A stretch of DNA of 36,575 nucleotides, taken from an uncultured Bacteroidota bacterium. Its GTDB lineage: Bacteria; Bacteroidota; Bacteroidia; UKL13-3. The DNA lies in the NCBI GenBank assembly GCA_903927505.1, contig CAIYNF010000034.1, forward strand, positions 1-36,575, written 5' to 3'. This document shows, one piece after another, positions 16,572-23,744 of the stretch. The translations under genes were made by a program, and so were the position numbers. The first letter of the stretch is position 1, and the number at the start of each line of letters is the position of its first letter. Under the pieces are notes generated by a model. It saw only the letters and a list, made by a program, of their open reading frames with translations, ran no database searches and was not told the origin of the DNA.

Positions 16572-17363
16572 TCAAGGTCTGAGCTTTGCAATAATGTCCT
16601 TAATGTTATTATTGTTTTTTGTATTGTATGTAGCAATAATTTTATTGTTGCCATCAAGTATAAATATTGTTGGGAAATAGGTGATGCCAAACTGGTTAAA
16701 TACAGTTCTATCGATTAACCCATAATTTGTTGGAAAGCCATTTTTTGAGGTTTGATTTTTTAAATTTTCAACTTTCTTATCAATGGGGTTTAGTATAAAA
16801 AAATCGGCATTTATTTTGGATTTGTTTTTAAGTAAAACATCAAATGAAACTTTACACGGATAGCAACCATTAAAGCTAAAAAATAATATTTTTTTGGAAT
16901 TGTTGTTGATTTGAAATGAATCAGCTGTAAAAATGCTATAAGCATTGATATTGGGGAAAAAATCACCAACATCTATTACCTTTTTTATTTTTGTTTGTTT
17001 TGGATTTGTTTTTGGATTTATATACCTATATGGAAGGCTGTTTTTAATAGAATCTAATACGAGTTGAAATGAAAATTTAGTTAAGTGGTTTGTTTTATAA
17101 GCATGTATGCTAATTTCATCCATTTGCCAAATAGTACTCAAATTTTCCCTTGTATTTTCGCCCTCCTCTAAATAGGAATATATATAAGTAAAAATGCTGT
17201 CCTTTAAATTTAAGGTGAATCTGTATTTTTCATTTTTTATTCCATCGTGTATATTTAATTTATATGGGTCATTTATTTGAAATGTTAAAAAATTTGAATC
17301 TGTAGTATAAATTTTTTTTGAAGTAATTGGCTGCTCCAAATAGTATTTAGCTCCAATTTTCAC
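16572..17363 (-). CDS. Thioredoxin-like (TlpA-type) protein, probably 5'-truncated
   Basis: This is a 263-residue frame counted from a GTG at 17361-17363. A thioredoxin fold is seen in the C-terminal half: ILFFSFNGCYPCKVSF with the CYPC active site at 167-170 and cis-Pro231 in GITYFPTIFILDG. The N-terminal 130 residues look like the beta-rich part of an exported redoxin, yet no signal peptide is present. The same frame stays open upstream to a stop at 17457 without any ATG, GTG or TTG, so the true start and signal peptide may be lost by deletion or frameshift. The gene is very A+T-rich compared with the core genes to its left. It may be a recent pseudogene or a gene started at the GTG. Confidence 0.6.
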   Translation of the reverse strand: MKIGAKYYLEQPITSKKIYTTDSNFLTFQINDPYKLNIHDGIKNEKYRFTLNLKDSIFTYIYSYLEEGENTRENLSTIWQMDEISIHAYKTNHLTKFSFQLVLDSIKNSLPYRYINPKTNPKQTKIKKVIDVGDFFPNINAYSIFTADSFQINNNSKKILFFSFNGCYPCKVSFDVLLKNKSKINADFFILNPIDKKVENLKNQTSKNGFPTNYGLIDRTVFNQFGITYFPTIFILDGNNKIIATYNTKNNNNIKDIIAKLRP

Positions 17364-17892
17364 TAAATAATTTTCTGAATAAATAAATCTAGTAATATCA
17401 CTTTGATAATAATTTTTTATAAGGTTATTAATTGTTTTTGGATTTTTACTTTCAATTTATTTATTGAATATAATAGCAAATTCCGCTCAAACTCTCAAAA
17501 ATATTTTGCTCGTATATTTACCAATCTCATTATTAATTTTATTTCTTGAATACCAAATTTACAATTGATTTCAATAAAAATAATTTGATAAATACATGAT
17601 AGTTATTAATTTTCGAAAGTTGGTTTTATTTCTTCAAAATTTTCGAAAACAATTTTAGCAAATTTTGAAATTATTAATTTAGACTCATGGCCAATTTTCT
17701 TTGAGTATTTACTGATTTCATTTTGGGGTAATTCGTGCCAAAAACGTCCGTCTTTCCAATGGATGAAACCTATTAATCATTTCCCCTTGCTCGGCAACAG
17801 AAGTCTAATGAAAATGGGTGCTTGAGGAAATAAATTTGTGACCTGCCATTAGCTGCAACTGCTCCAGTAGAAATTTCTTTTCATTCAAGCAG
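17364..17892. other. Decayed non-coding stretch left of the island repeat
   Basis: No intact gene is visible. The stretch holds a possible continuation of the truncated thioredoxin-like frame (to 17457), an A+T-rich gap, and the orphan gene fragment at 17606-17776. Protein-like pieces in shifted frames continue rightward on the minus strand (for example EQGEMIN at about 17781-17801 leading into FIHWKDGRFW after a frame change), which suggests a degraded gene. Confidence 0.5.
17606..17776 (-). pseudogene. 3' remnant of an unknown gene
   Basis: A 56-codon open frame on the minus strand, ending in TAA at 17606-17608, reads like genuine protein (GFIHWKDGRFWHELPQNE, then a Lys/Ile-rich helical end FENFEEIKPTFEN) but has no start codon and is preceded directly by an in-frame TGA. 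Upstream, a different frame contains another protein-like piece. It looks like the tail of a decayed gene. The family was not recognised. Confidence 0.45.
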
Positions 17893-18003
17893 TTATTGTT
17901 AGCATTTACAACTCCCTTTTCTTAAGAAACACCGCTCCAAGTTTCCCTATCTAAACTCCTATACTTTATGGCCTCTGCCAAGTGTTCAATTTTTATTTCT
18001 TCG
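17893..18003. repeat. Left copy of the 111-bp direct repeat (yifB 3' end)
   Basis: Matches 31353-31463 at 109 of 111 positions (differences at 17966 and 17973). It spans 29 bases downstream of the yifB stop plus 82 bases of stop and coding sequence. Similarity ends abruptly at 18003. Confidence 0.95.
17922..18003 (-). pseudogene. Orphan 3' fragment of yifB
   Basis: This encodes the last 26 residues of YifB with one amino-acid change (Gln to Lys in AEAIKYRS) and one silent change, ending in the same TAA. Beyond 18003 the frame continues in unrelated sequence and reaches an ATG at 18024-18026, so a 34-residue chimeric frame starting MNINGQQAEEIK exists by chance. The preserved reading frame suggests the duplication is recent, or that the fragment came from another allele of yifB. 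The rest of the gene is absent here. Confidence 0.9.
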
Positions 18004-18311
18004 GCCTGCTGCCCGTTTATATTCATATAATTATATGGGTATTTTAATATGAAATTATTAAGTAAACACGAGCTAATATATTATATGAAATGTTTAATAT
18101 AAAATAACTAATGTATAAATATATGCATTTGTAAATCTGTTTTCTAAATTATCAGGTCTAAAAAACTGCATTTTAAGAAAGGAATTATGTGGTAATTTGT
18201 AAAAAAAAATACTTGAAGGCATCAGATGAAAAAAACCACTCCATGTTTAAAGGATGGCAGACATAGTAAAACTTGAATTCTTATAAATTAATGCATAAAC
18301 CAAAACAAAAT
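18004..18311. other. A+T-rich left island edge, possible regulatory region
   Basis: No gene is seen. At 18021-18040 there is an 8-4-8 motif, ATTCATAT-AATT-ATATGGGT, resembling the perfect inverted repeat at 23497-23516. Further ATATGAAAT copies occur at 18047-18055 and 18083-18091. This is the upstream region of the two small exported-protein genes. In such A+T-rich DNA these matches could be chance. Confidence 0.35.
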
Positions 18312-18746
18312 ATGAAGAAAATTATCTCAATGTTGTTGATAGTCATACTATTACTATGTAATCAAGAAGCAAAAGCAGTTAAGGTCATAATTAATCAAGA
18401 CAATTATGTCCGAAAAACTTTTGGAGTAGTTGAAGAGGAATCTACATACATTTTGGGGAATGATGGAGTTATGAGACTCGTAGAGCGAAAAGTACATTGT
18501 TCTCAGCCAGGATTTTCAGAATGCAGACCTAGTGCAGGTGGATATGTTTTAGAACCTGAAATGGAATTAATCAACCAATTGATTGATTATGCAAACCTTA
18601 AATTTGCCGAAGGGGTAAATTCAGGTACTCATAACACTAGTGTAACCATTGGGTTCCCTGATGGAACAATAATTGTGAAAAACTATCAGGTTAGTTGGGT
18701 TAAAATATCTGACACAGAATATAAAATAGTAATTAATGAAATTTAA
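18312..18746 (+). CDS. Small exported protein, paralogue of the next gene
   Basis: This 144-residue protein has a clear Sec signal peptide (MKKIISMLLIVILLLCNQEAKA, cleavage after AKA). The mature part has two cysteines in C-x2-PG-x2-EC (Cys63 and Cys71), a helix-like INQLIDYANLKF, and a beta-rich end finishing INEI. The same features in the same order occur in the next gene, so the two are paralogues. I do not recognise the family. It would act in the periplasm or outside; there is no T9SS tail. ATG 18312 is chosen because it starts the signal peptide; an upstream TTG (18273) would add 13 unlikely residues. The gap to the paralogue is 10 bases, so the two form one operon. Confidence 0.75.
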   Translation: MKKIISMLLIVILLLCNQEAKAVKVIINQDNYVRKTFGVVEEESTYILGNDGVMRLVERKVHCSQPGFSECRPSAGGYVLEPEMELINQLIDYANLKFAEGVNSGTHNTSVTIGFPDGTIIVKNYQVSWVKISDTEYKIVINEI

Positions 18747-18756
18747 TTAATACAAA

Positions 18757-19242
18757 ATGAAAAAAATAATTTTTACAATTGCTTTATTTTTGGGAATTAT
18801 CGAAGTAAATTATGCAGAAATAATTATCCAAGTTAAAAGAACTGAAATCAATATAGGACCAAATGGTTGTAAGGTGGTATCCGGTTTTGATAAGGTAACT
18901 TACAATGGAGATGGAACCATTCAAAGGATTGATAGGTCAATAGGTTGTGCAGATCCTGGGTCAGAAGAATGCCCTCCAGATAACCTGCACCTAGCGCCTG
19001 TATTAGACCAGAATGGGATAGAGGCACTTCCCATAGCTGTGGTTAATAATATTAATCAATTGATAGCGGCGGCATATGCAAATTCTGGAAGTAATACTAG
19101 TGGTTCAAGTTCTTCTCAGGTATGGATTTACGGCACTAATGGAAACATAGTGGGGCAATACGCTATTACGTTGACATGGAATAAAGTATTAACTGGCAGT
19201 GGATATGAGCTTACCTATAATATCCTTGTAAATCAAATTTGA
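18757..19242 (+). CDS. Small exported protein, paralogue of the previous gene
   Basis: This 161-residue protein has a Sec signal peptide (MKKIIFTIALFLGIIEVNYA, cleavage near residue 20). Like its neighbour it has C-x2-PG-x2-EC (Cys64 and Cys72), an INQLIAAAYA helix, a Ser/Gly-rich linker (GSNTSGSSSS), a beta-rich TWNKV...YELTYNILVNQI end, and an extra Cys38. The paired cysteines probably form a disulfide in the periplasm. No family or function is recognised. The two copies differ along most of their length, so the duplication is old or the genes have diverged fast. It is in an operon with the upstream copy; the next gene starts 89 bases later. Confidence 0.75.
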   Translation: MKKIIFTIALFLGIIEVNYAEIIIQVKRTEINIGPNGCKVVSGFDKVTYNGDGTIQRIDRSIGCADPGSEECPPDNLHLAPVLDQNGIEALPIAVVNNINQLIAAAYANSGSNTSGSSSSQVWIYGTNGNIVGQYAITLTWNKVLTGSGYELTYNILVNQI

Positions 19243-19330
19243 CAATTATTAGTAATTACTAAAAGAAAATGGATTATATTAGGGAAATATAAAGTATGCA
19301 TCAAATTTTCAGCCTTTTTTATTAGTAAGA

Positions 19331-20521
19331 ATGAAGAAAATAGTAGCTTTTTTATTTTTCTATACAATTTGTAATTTTAGCCTTAGTGCTCAAAGCAAGT
19401 TAAGTGATGTGTTTTTTCTTGACACTATTGTCCCAGTTGTTGGTATATCAAGCGATTTATTATATCAGAATAAATTAAAAATTTCAATTGTAGACGATGA
19501 CATTTTCTTATCATACCAAAAAGATAAATCACGTTTGCATTTATCATTAATTAATAAGGGTAAAGTTAAAAAACAAAAAGTAATCAATATTCCAAGGAAA
19601 TACATTTGTAAAGATGCTTATACATTAATTTGTACTACCATTAGTAAAGATTATATATTGTTCGGTTATACAGACTTTTTCTATATTTTTAAAAGGAAGG
19701 GTCACGGAATTAAATTTTATGCAAAAATAATAAATAACCATGCATATGATTCCTATGAAATATATGGCAACCAGGTTTTTTGCTGTTATTCATATAATGA
19801 AGCTGGTGGCAATAAAAGAGTTAAAATCTCAAAATTTGATATCATTATGAAGAAGATAATTAAAGAAGTTGAGTTGGAATTTAAATATATGGAGTATTCT
19901 CATTTTACACCAAGACATTGGTTTGCTATTGGTGATGAGAAATTATTTTTGACTAATACGGCGATTTATGAATTTTCGGTATTTGATAACAATATAGATT
20001 CTGTAGGAAATGTAAAAAGAAAATTGGATAATTGGGTGGAGGCAAGTGACTCAGTGATAAAAAGAATTCGGGATGAAAACTATGGTGCAAGAAAAACCTT
20101 AAACGTGCTTTCAAAAGCAAATAATAATGAAATAAGTCGTGTAGAAGGTATTTGGTGTTTAAATGATTCAGTAATTTTGGTTAGATATTTTATGAAAAAT
20201 ATATCTGGGGAATTTAAAAACAGGTTTTTTGATATATATAAAACAAAAAACGATTCCATCCAATTAATATATTCTTCCTTGTCTGATGTTAGTTTTCCAT
20301 TAAATATGCAGGAAAAGGTTACCAAAAACAATTCTCAGTTATGGACATGGAATTTTTATAATGAAATTGGATCAAGCAAGATTGTTTTAGTAAAGCCAAT
20401 GGCTCCAATAGAATACTTAGGTAAAACTTTATTAGAATCAAAAAAAGATGAGGAAGAATTTTATAAAGTACATGAACCTATTGTTGGAATATGGGTTTAT
20501 AAACTTAAAATGGGTTACTAA
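19331..20521 (+). CDS. Exported propeller-like protein of unknown function
   Basis: This 396-residue protein has a signal peptide ending SLSAQ (MKKIVAFLFFYTICNFSLSA). The mature part consists of repeated beta-strand pairs (DDDIFLSYQKDKSRLHLSLI, KDYILFGYTDFFYIFKR, DEKLFLTNTAIYEFSVFD, NDSVILVRYFMK) typical of six- or seven-bladed propellers such as the 6-bladed beta-propeller proteins of Bacteroidota. This is a fold guess; no catalytic motif is seen. No lipobox or T9SS tail is present, so it is likely periplasmic. Its 3' end overlaps the start of the thioredoxin-like gene by up to 74 bases, implying coupled translation. Confidence 0.7.
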   Translation: MKKIVAFLFFYTICNFSLSAQSKLSDVFFLDTIVPVVGISSDLLYQNKLKISIVDDDIFLSYQKDKSRLHLSLINKGKVKKQKVINIPRKYICKDAYTLICTTISKDYILFGYTDFFYIFKRKGHGIKFYAKIINNHAYDSYEIYGNQVFCCYSYNEAGGNKRVKISKFDIIMKKIIKEVELEFKYMEYSHFTPRHWFAIGDEKLFLTNTAIYEFSVFDNNIDSVGNVKRKLDNWVEASDSVIKRIRDENYGARKTLNVLSKANNNEISRVEGIWCLNDSVILVRYFMKNISGEFKNRFFDIYKTKNDSIQLIYSSLSDVSFPLNMQEKVTKNNSQLWTWNFYNEIGSSKIVLVKPMAPIEYLGKTLLESKKDEEEFYKVHEPIVGIWVYKLKMGY

Positions 20522-21044
20522 ATATACCCTGTTTATTGCATGTTTCTCATTAAATATTAATTTATTGAATGCTCAAAAAATTTGTGACAGCACATATTTG
20601 TACTCGTTTAATGGAGATTCAATAAGTTTTCAAAGTTCCTTTTTAAATAAAAGGGTACTATTTATTTTTCTTGATGGAGCTAGTTGCACAGGTTGTAATA
20701 TGAGCCTTTACAATTTTTTGAAAAAAAATGTGCCAAAAAGTGTGAATATTATCTTAATTCAGAAATATACTCCTAGTGTAGAATATTGTAGGATGAAAAT
20801 AGCACAAAGCAAATTGCAATTTGGAGCCAATTACACTACATACTTTGTAAAAGTCAATGAAAATCTCAAAAGTGAATTTAAAGAGTCTGTAGCAGCAAAT
20901 TTCCTAAACAATTTTGAATATTATCCAGATGTTATATTTTATGATTCTAATTCTAAAAAAATGAGAACATTTGAATATAAATTCATCTTTGATAATGTTT
21001 ACATAAGCGATAAATTTAAAATTGAATTGATGAAATTATTTTAA
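20448..21044 (+). CDS. Exported thioredoxin-like protein with CTGC motif
   Basis: This is a 198-residue frame. A hydrophobic signal segment (TKYTLFIACFSLNINLLNAQ, cleavage near Ala42) precedes a thioredoxin-like core: RVLFIFLDGASCTGCNMSLYNF with CTGC at 80-83, and a probable cis-Pro in EYYPDVIFYD. It would be a periplasmic thiol-disulfide protein. The start is unclear: ATG 20448 or ATG 20472 gives a long n-region, and both lie inside the upstream gene, so translation is probably coupled to it. It ends 10 bases from the convergent response-regulator gene. The truncated thioredoxin-like gene at 16572-17363 is of the same general class. Confidence 0.7.
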   Translation: MRKNFIKYMNLLLEYGFINLKWVTKYTLFIACFSLNINLLNAQKICDSTYLYSFNGDSISFQSSFLNKRVLFIFLDGASCTGCNMSLYNFLKKNVPKSVNIILIQKYTPSVEYCRMKIAQSKLQFGANYTTYFVKVNENLKSEFKESVAANFLNNFEYYPDVIFYDSNSKKMRTFEYKFIFDNVYISDKFKIELMKLF

Positions 21045-21046
21045 GG

Positions 21047-21064
21047 CGTTTGAATTAAACGTTT
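21047..21064. terminator. Possible bidirectional terminator
   Basis: CGTTT (21047-21051) and AAACG (21057-21061) form a short hairpin with a 5-base loop followed by TTTT on the plus strand, in the gap between two convergent genes. The stem is weak. Confidence 0.25.
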
Positions 21065-21714
21065 TCAGTTGGAGTGTAGAACTTCTGAGTAATCATATAA
21101 TTCATAAGTTCGGCACTTTTGTGTATACCTAATTTTTTCCAAATTCTGTGTCGGTGAGAGTTTATCGTAGCTGGCGCCAAGCATAATCTCTTGGCTATTT
21201 CCTTGGTTGATAATCCGTCACAAATGTTTGTAGCAACTTTGAACTCTATAGGAGACAAGTTTATTTTAGAATTCTTTGCTCCATCACTTATTTTTTTATG
21301 ATGATTTAAGATTACATTTAATCCTTCAAAATCGAAGAAGCTCTTTTTGTCAATTATGATTGTATCTATAGCTTTACGAATATCTGTTAATTCTAAGTCC
21401 TTAAATAGATAGCCATTTGCTTCATTATTATATGCATTTATAATAAGGGCTTCATCATGGAATGAGGAAATAATTAATACTTTACTTGTATAATTTGAGT
21501 TTTTTAACTTCTTGCAAATTTCAAGTCCATTTTCTTCTTTAAGTCTGATGTCTAAAATAATCAAATCAAATTTTGTAGACTTCATGCCTTCATACAGCTC
21601 CTTACTTGTGGAATATGTAGCAACATGGCCTACGTATGGAATGCGATTTAAAATAGCTCTAAAGCCTTCCCTGATGCCAACATGGTCATCAACTATAGCG
21701 ATTTGAGTCTTCAT
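21055..21714 (-). CDS. LuxR/NarL-type response regulator
   Basis: This 219-residue cytosolic regulator has an N-terminal receiver domain with Asp9/Asp10, the phospho-acceptor Asp55 in LIILDIRL, Ser83/84 and Lys105 in GYLFKD. It has a C-terminal LuxR-type helix-turn-helix at about 152-209 (LSPIEFKVATNICDGLSTKEIA, then PATINSHRHRIWKKLGI). All key residues are present. The gene starts 2 bases after the histidine-kinase stop, so the two form a cognate pair and are the last genes of a four-gene operon. Targets are unknown; the divergent region at 23374-23744, with its repeated inverted motif, is the best candidate. Confidence 0.95.
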   Translation of the reverse strand: MKTQIAIVDDHVGIREGFRAILNRIPYVGHVATYSTSKELYEGMKSTKFDLIILDIRLKEENGLEICKKLKNSNYTSKVLIISSFHDEALIINAYNNEANGYLFKDLELTDIRKAIDTIIIDKKSFFDFEGLNVILNHHKKISDGAKNSKINLSPIEFKVATNICDGLSTKEIAKRLCLAPATINSHRHRIWKKLGIHKSAELMNYMITQKFYTPTENV

Positions 21715-21716
21715 GA

Positions 21717-22457
21717 TTAATTTATTGGGATAAAAATGGTAAAAGTGCTGCCTGAATCCTTGATATATTGAATGGTACCATTTAAAAAAGCCACCCTGTT
21801 AACTATATTGTTAACACCTAGGCCAGAGGATGTTTTTACCATAGATGTAAAATCAAAACCTACTCCATCATCTACAAAGGAGATGTAAAGGATACTACCT
21901 TCTTTTTGAATATATAGATCAATTTTGTTAGCACTAGCATGTTTAATAGTATTGCTTATTAGTTCACTAATTATTCTATAAATATTTATTTCAATTATTT
22001 GAGAAAAGCGGTCTTCAATATCACAAATCAAATTAATGGTTATTGAATTTTTATATCTTTTAACAAGATCATTAATTGCATTAGCTAATCCATATATTTT
22101 AATAGTTTGGGGCATCAAAGTTTGTGATGTCAACCTGGTTGTTTGAATAGCATCAGAAAGGTATGACAAAGAACTGGAAATGCAATTTTTTAGTGCTTGA
22201 ATATCATTGCTGTGTATCAAGTTCTCTAAGTTTAGTTTTATTCCTATTAAATTTGACCCTAAATCGTCGTGTAAATCCATTGCAATTTTACTCCGCTCTT
22301 CCTCCTGTGTAAGGTATATTGATTCAAATATTGCCTTGGTATGCGTTTCCTTGATTTTTTGGTTGCGAAAAATAATAATTATAATTAAACCCGATAAAAT
22401 TAAAAATAATAGGGTGAAAAATATTATAACAGATAAAATATTGTCTATTTCTTGCAT
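21717..22457 (-). CDS. NarX/DesK-type sensor histidine kinase
   Basis: This 246-residue kinase has one N-terminal membrane helix (about residues 8-30) and almost no periplasmic part. The HisKA_3 dimerisation helix holds His63 in EEERSKIAMDLHDDLGSNLIG. The ATP domain has the N-box Asn169 (ELISNTIKHA), DDGVGFD at 196-202 and SGLGVNNIVNR at 211-221. With no sensory domain of its own, it probably takes its signal from the 7-TM protein encoded just upstream, whose gene overlaps its start by 13 bases. The response regulator gene follows after 2 bases. Confidence 0.95.
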   Translation of the reverse strand: MQEIDNILSVIIFFTLLFLILSGLIIIIIFRNQKIKETHTKAIFESIYLTQEEERSKIAMDLHDDLGSNLIGIKLNLENLIHSNDIQALKNCISSSLSYLSDAIQTTRLTSQTLMPQTIKIYGLANAINDLVKRYKNSITINLICDIEDRFSQIIEINIYRIISELISNTIKHASANKIDLYIQKEGSILYISFVDDGVGFDFTSMVKTSSGLGVNNIVNRVAFLNGTIQYIKDSGSTFTIFIPIN

Positions 22458-23059
22458 GTGAACGCTTTTGAAAATAAAATATTTTGCAATGTGCTAATAA
22501 TAAAAGTAAAAAATGTATAGTATTTAACAAGGATATTGGTGCCATTAACGATTTTGATTTTATCAAAGAAAACATACATTGTAATACTTGGAAAAGTTGC
22601 AACTAAAATGCCAGATAAAAACCAAAATCTAAATTTTTTATGTGAATTTTCGTTCTCTTTTTTTGTGTAATTAAATAGTTGTATGGCACTTGTAATGCCT
22701 ATAAACGAGTAGATTGCTAAATAGTTATTTTGTTTGAAAATAAATGCATTAAAAGAAAAGGTTAAATATACTGTAAAAAATAGAATTGCTAAGGAAATAA
22801 ATCCTAGTATATTTTGTCCATTTTTTAAAAAGATAAATGCAAAAAAAACTATAGTTATTAAATCAATACAGTTATAAAAAAAATGGTTATTGATTGAATG
22901 AAAGGAAAGATTCAAACTTAAAGATTCCAAAAATAAAACAAACATTAGGTAAAAAATAAAAGGTTTAGCAATTACATCGCTATGCCGATTAAAAAATATT
23001 ATACCAAAAATTATTGGTATAATACTACCTAGTGATGAAAAAACCTGATAAAACTTCAC
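22445..23059 (-). CDS. Seven-helix membrane protein, likely sensor partner of the kinase
   Basis: This 204-residue protein is mostly hydrophobic, with about seven membrane helices (near residues 5-23, 32-50, 60-78, 84-101, 114-130, 144-166 and 180-198). A charged loop (YTKKENENSHKKFRF) lies between helices 5 and 6. No family is recognised. The start is GTG (23057-23059), which overlaps the stop of the upstream gene by one base (TAGTG), and its 3' end overlaps the kinase gene by 13 bases, so the operon is tightly coupled. The kinase lacks an input domain, so this protein may sense the signal or anchor the complex. Confidence 0.75.
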   Translation of the reverse strand: MKFYQVFSSLGSIIPIIFGIIFFNRHSDVIAKPFIFYLMFVLFLESLSLNLSFHSINNHFFYNCIDLITIVFFAFIFLKNGQNILGFISLAILFFTVYLTFSFNAFIFKQNNYLAIYSFIGITSAIQLFNYTKKENENSHKKFRFWFLSGILVATFPSITMYVFFDKIKIVNGTNILVKYYTFFTFIISTLQNILFSKAFTCKK

Positions 23060-23373
23060 TAACTATTTAGGTTGTTCTGTGCACTGCAAACTGGCGGGCA
23101 TAAACTTCCATGTTCCATGATTAGTCCGTTAACCATGTCGTCCTCATTGGCATTTACGCCTACAATTACTAACCTTTGAACATCGTTATTGTCGATTCCA
23201 TAATAAATTCGGATTCCAACACAATCTGTTTGATCGAGTAGGGCCTGAATGGAGGATTTGCTAAAATACTCGCCCTTAATGTAGTCTGTACCACCCTGAG
23301 CTTCTCTATAGTTTGCTGTTAGCATCGCAGCATCATTGTAGCTAATTTCGTTGTTTTCGTTTCCTGTATACAT
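23059..23373 (-). CDS. 104-residue soluble protein, first gene of the signalling operon
   Basis: This protein has no signal peptide or membrane helix. It reads NEISYNDAAMLTANYREA, then GEYFSKSSIQALLDQ, then the strongly patterned CVGIRIYYGIDNNDVQRLVIVGVNANEDDM, and ends CPPVC (Cys92-Cys96) plus an Asn-rich tail. Small proteins with an IRIYYG..D core and a CPP.C end occur widely in Bacteroidota as hypotheticals; I know no function. The layout suggests a small alpha/beta domain with a possible metal or disulfide site. Its stop overlaps the GTG of the 7-TM gene by one base. It is divergent from the beta-helix gene, 371 bases away. Confidence 0.75.
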   Translation of the reverse strand: MYTGNENNEISYNDAAMLTANYREAQGGTDYIKGEYFSKSSIQALLDQTDCVGIRIYYGIDNNDVQRLVIVGVNANEDDMVNGLIMEHGSLCPPVCSAQNNLNS

Positions 23374-23744
23374 ACTATTTATTTATAACTACAAGTTGCG
23401 AAAAATAATATTAAAAAGCAATGCCCAAAACTAAATAGTTATAGAAATTAAACTAGTTTCAAATACAATTTGAATTTCAATCATTTGTGATGTTTGATTC
23501 ATATAAAAATATGAATGATTTAATATAAAAATATGAATAGTTAAATTGTTGTAATTTTAGTTTTTTAAATAATTTAATTTTGACTTAAGTATTATTTCCA
23601 ATTATTAATCAAAACGTATGCTTTCATTAGCATTTTAATAGTAATAATATAAATTAATAGGCTGGAATTAAACTGCATTCTTTTTGAAAATATATATTAT
23701 CAAATTAATGCTTTAAAAAGATTTTCTTTTGTAAATAAAAACAT
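23374..23744. promoter_or_regulatory. 371-bp divergent regulatory region
   Basis: This gap lies between the signalling operon (minus) and the beta-helix gene (plus). It is very A+T-rich and shows no gene. It holds the paired motif at 23497-23538. No clear TAnnTTTG -7 element is seen in front of either gene, so a dedicated activator may be needed; that is an inference. Confidence 0.5.
23497..23538. repeat. Paired inverted-repeat motif, candidate operator
   Basis: ATTCATAT-AAAA-ATATGAAT (23497-23516) is a perfect 8-4-8 inverted repeat. A second copy, TTTAATAT-AAAA-ATATGAAT (23519-23538), keeps 14 of the 16 arm positions. The shared 16-base direct repeat is at 23501-23516 and 23523-23538, 22 bases apart (two helical turns). 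Two dimer sites on one DNA face would suit a LuxR-type regulator. Confidence 0.5.

Noticed and set aside
17364-18311. tRNA gene as the integration site at the island edge
   Set aside because: I looked for cloverleaf arms and a TTCGANTC-type T loop on both strands and found none. The target sequence is the yifB gene end.
22324-22602. 92-codon minus-strand frame across the kinase/7-TM junction
   Set aside because: It overlaps the real, well-supported kinase and 7-TM frames on the same strand and has no domain of its own.
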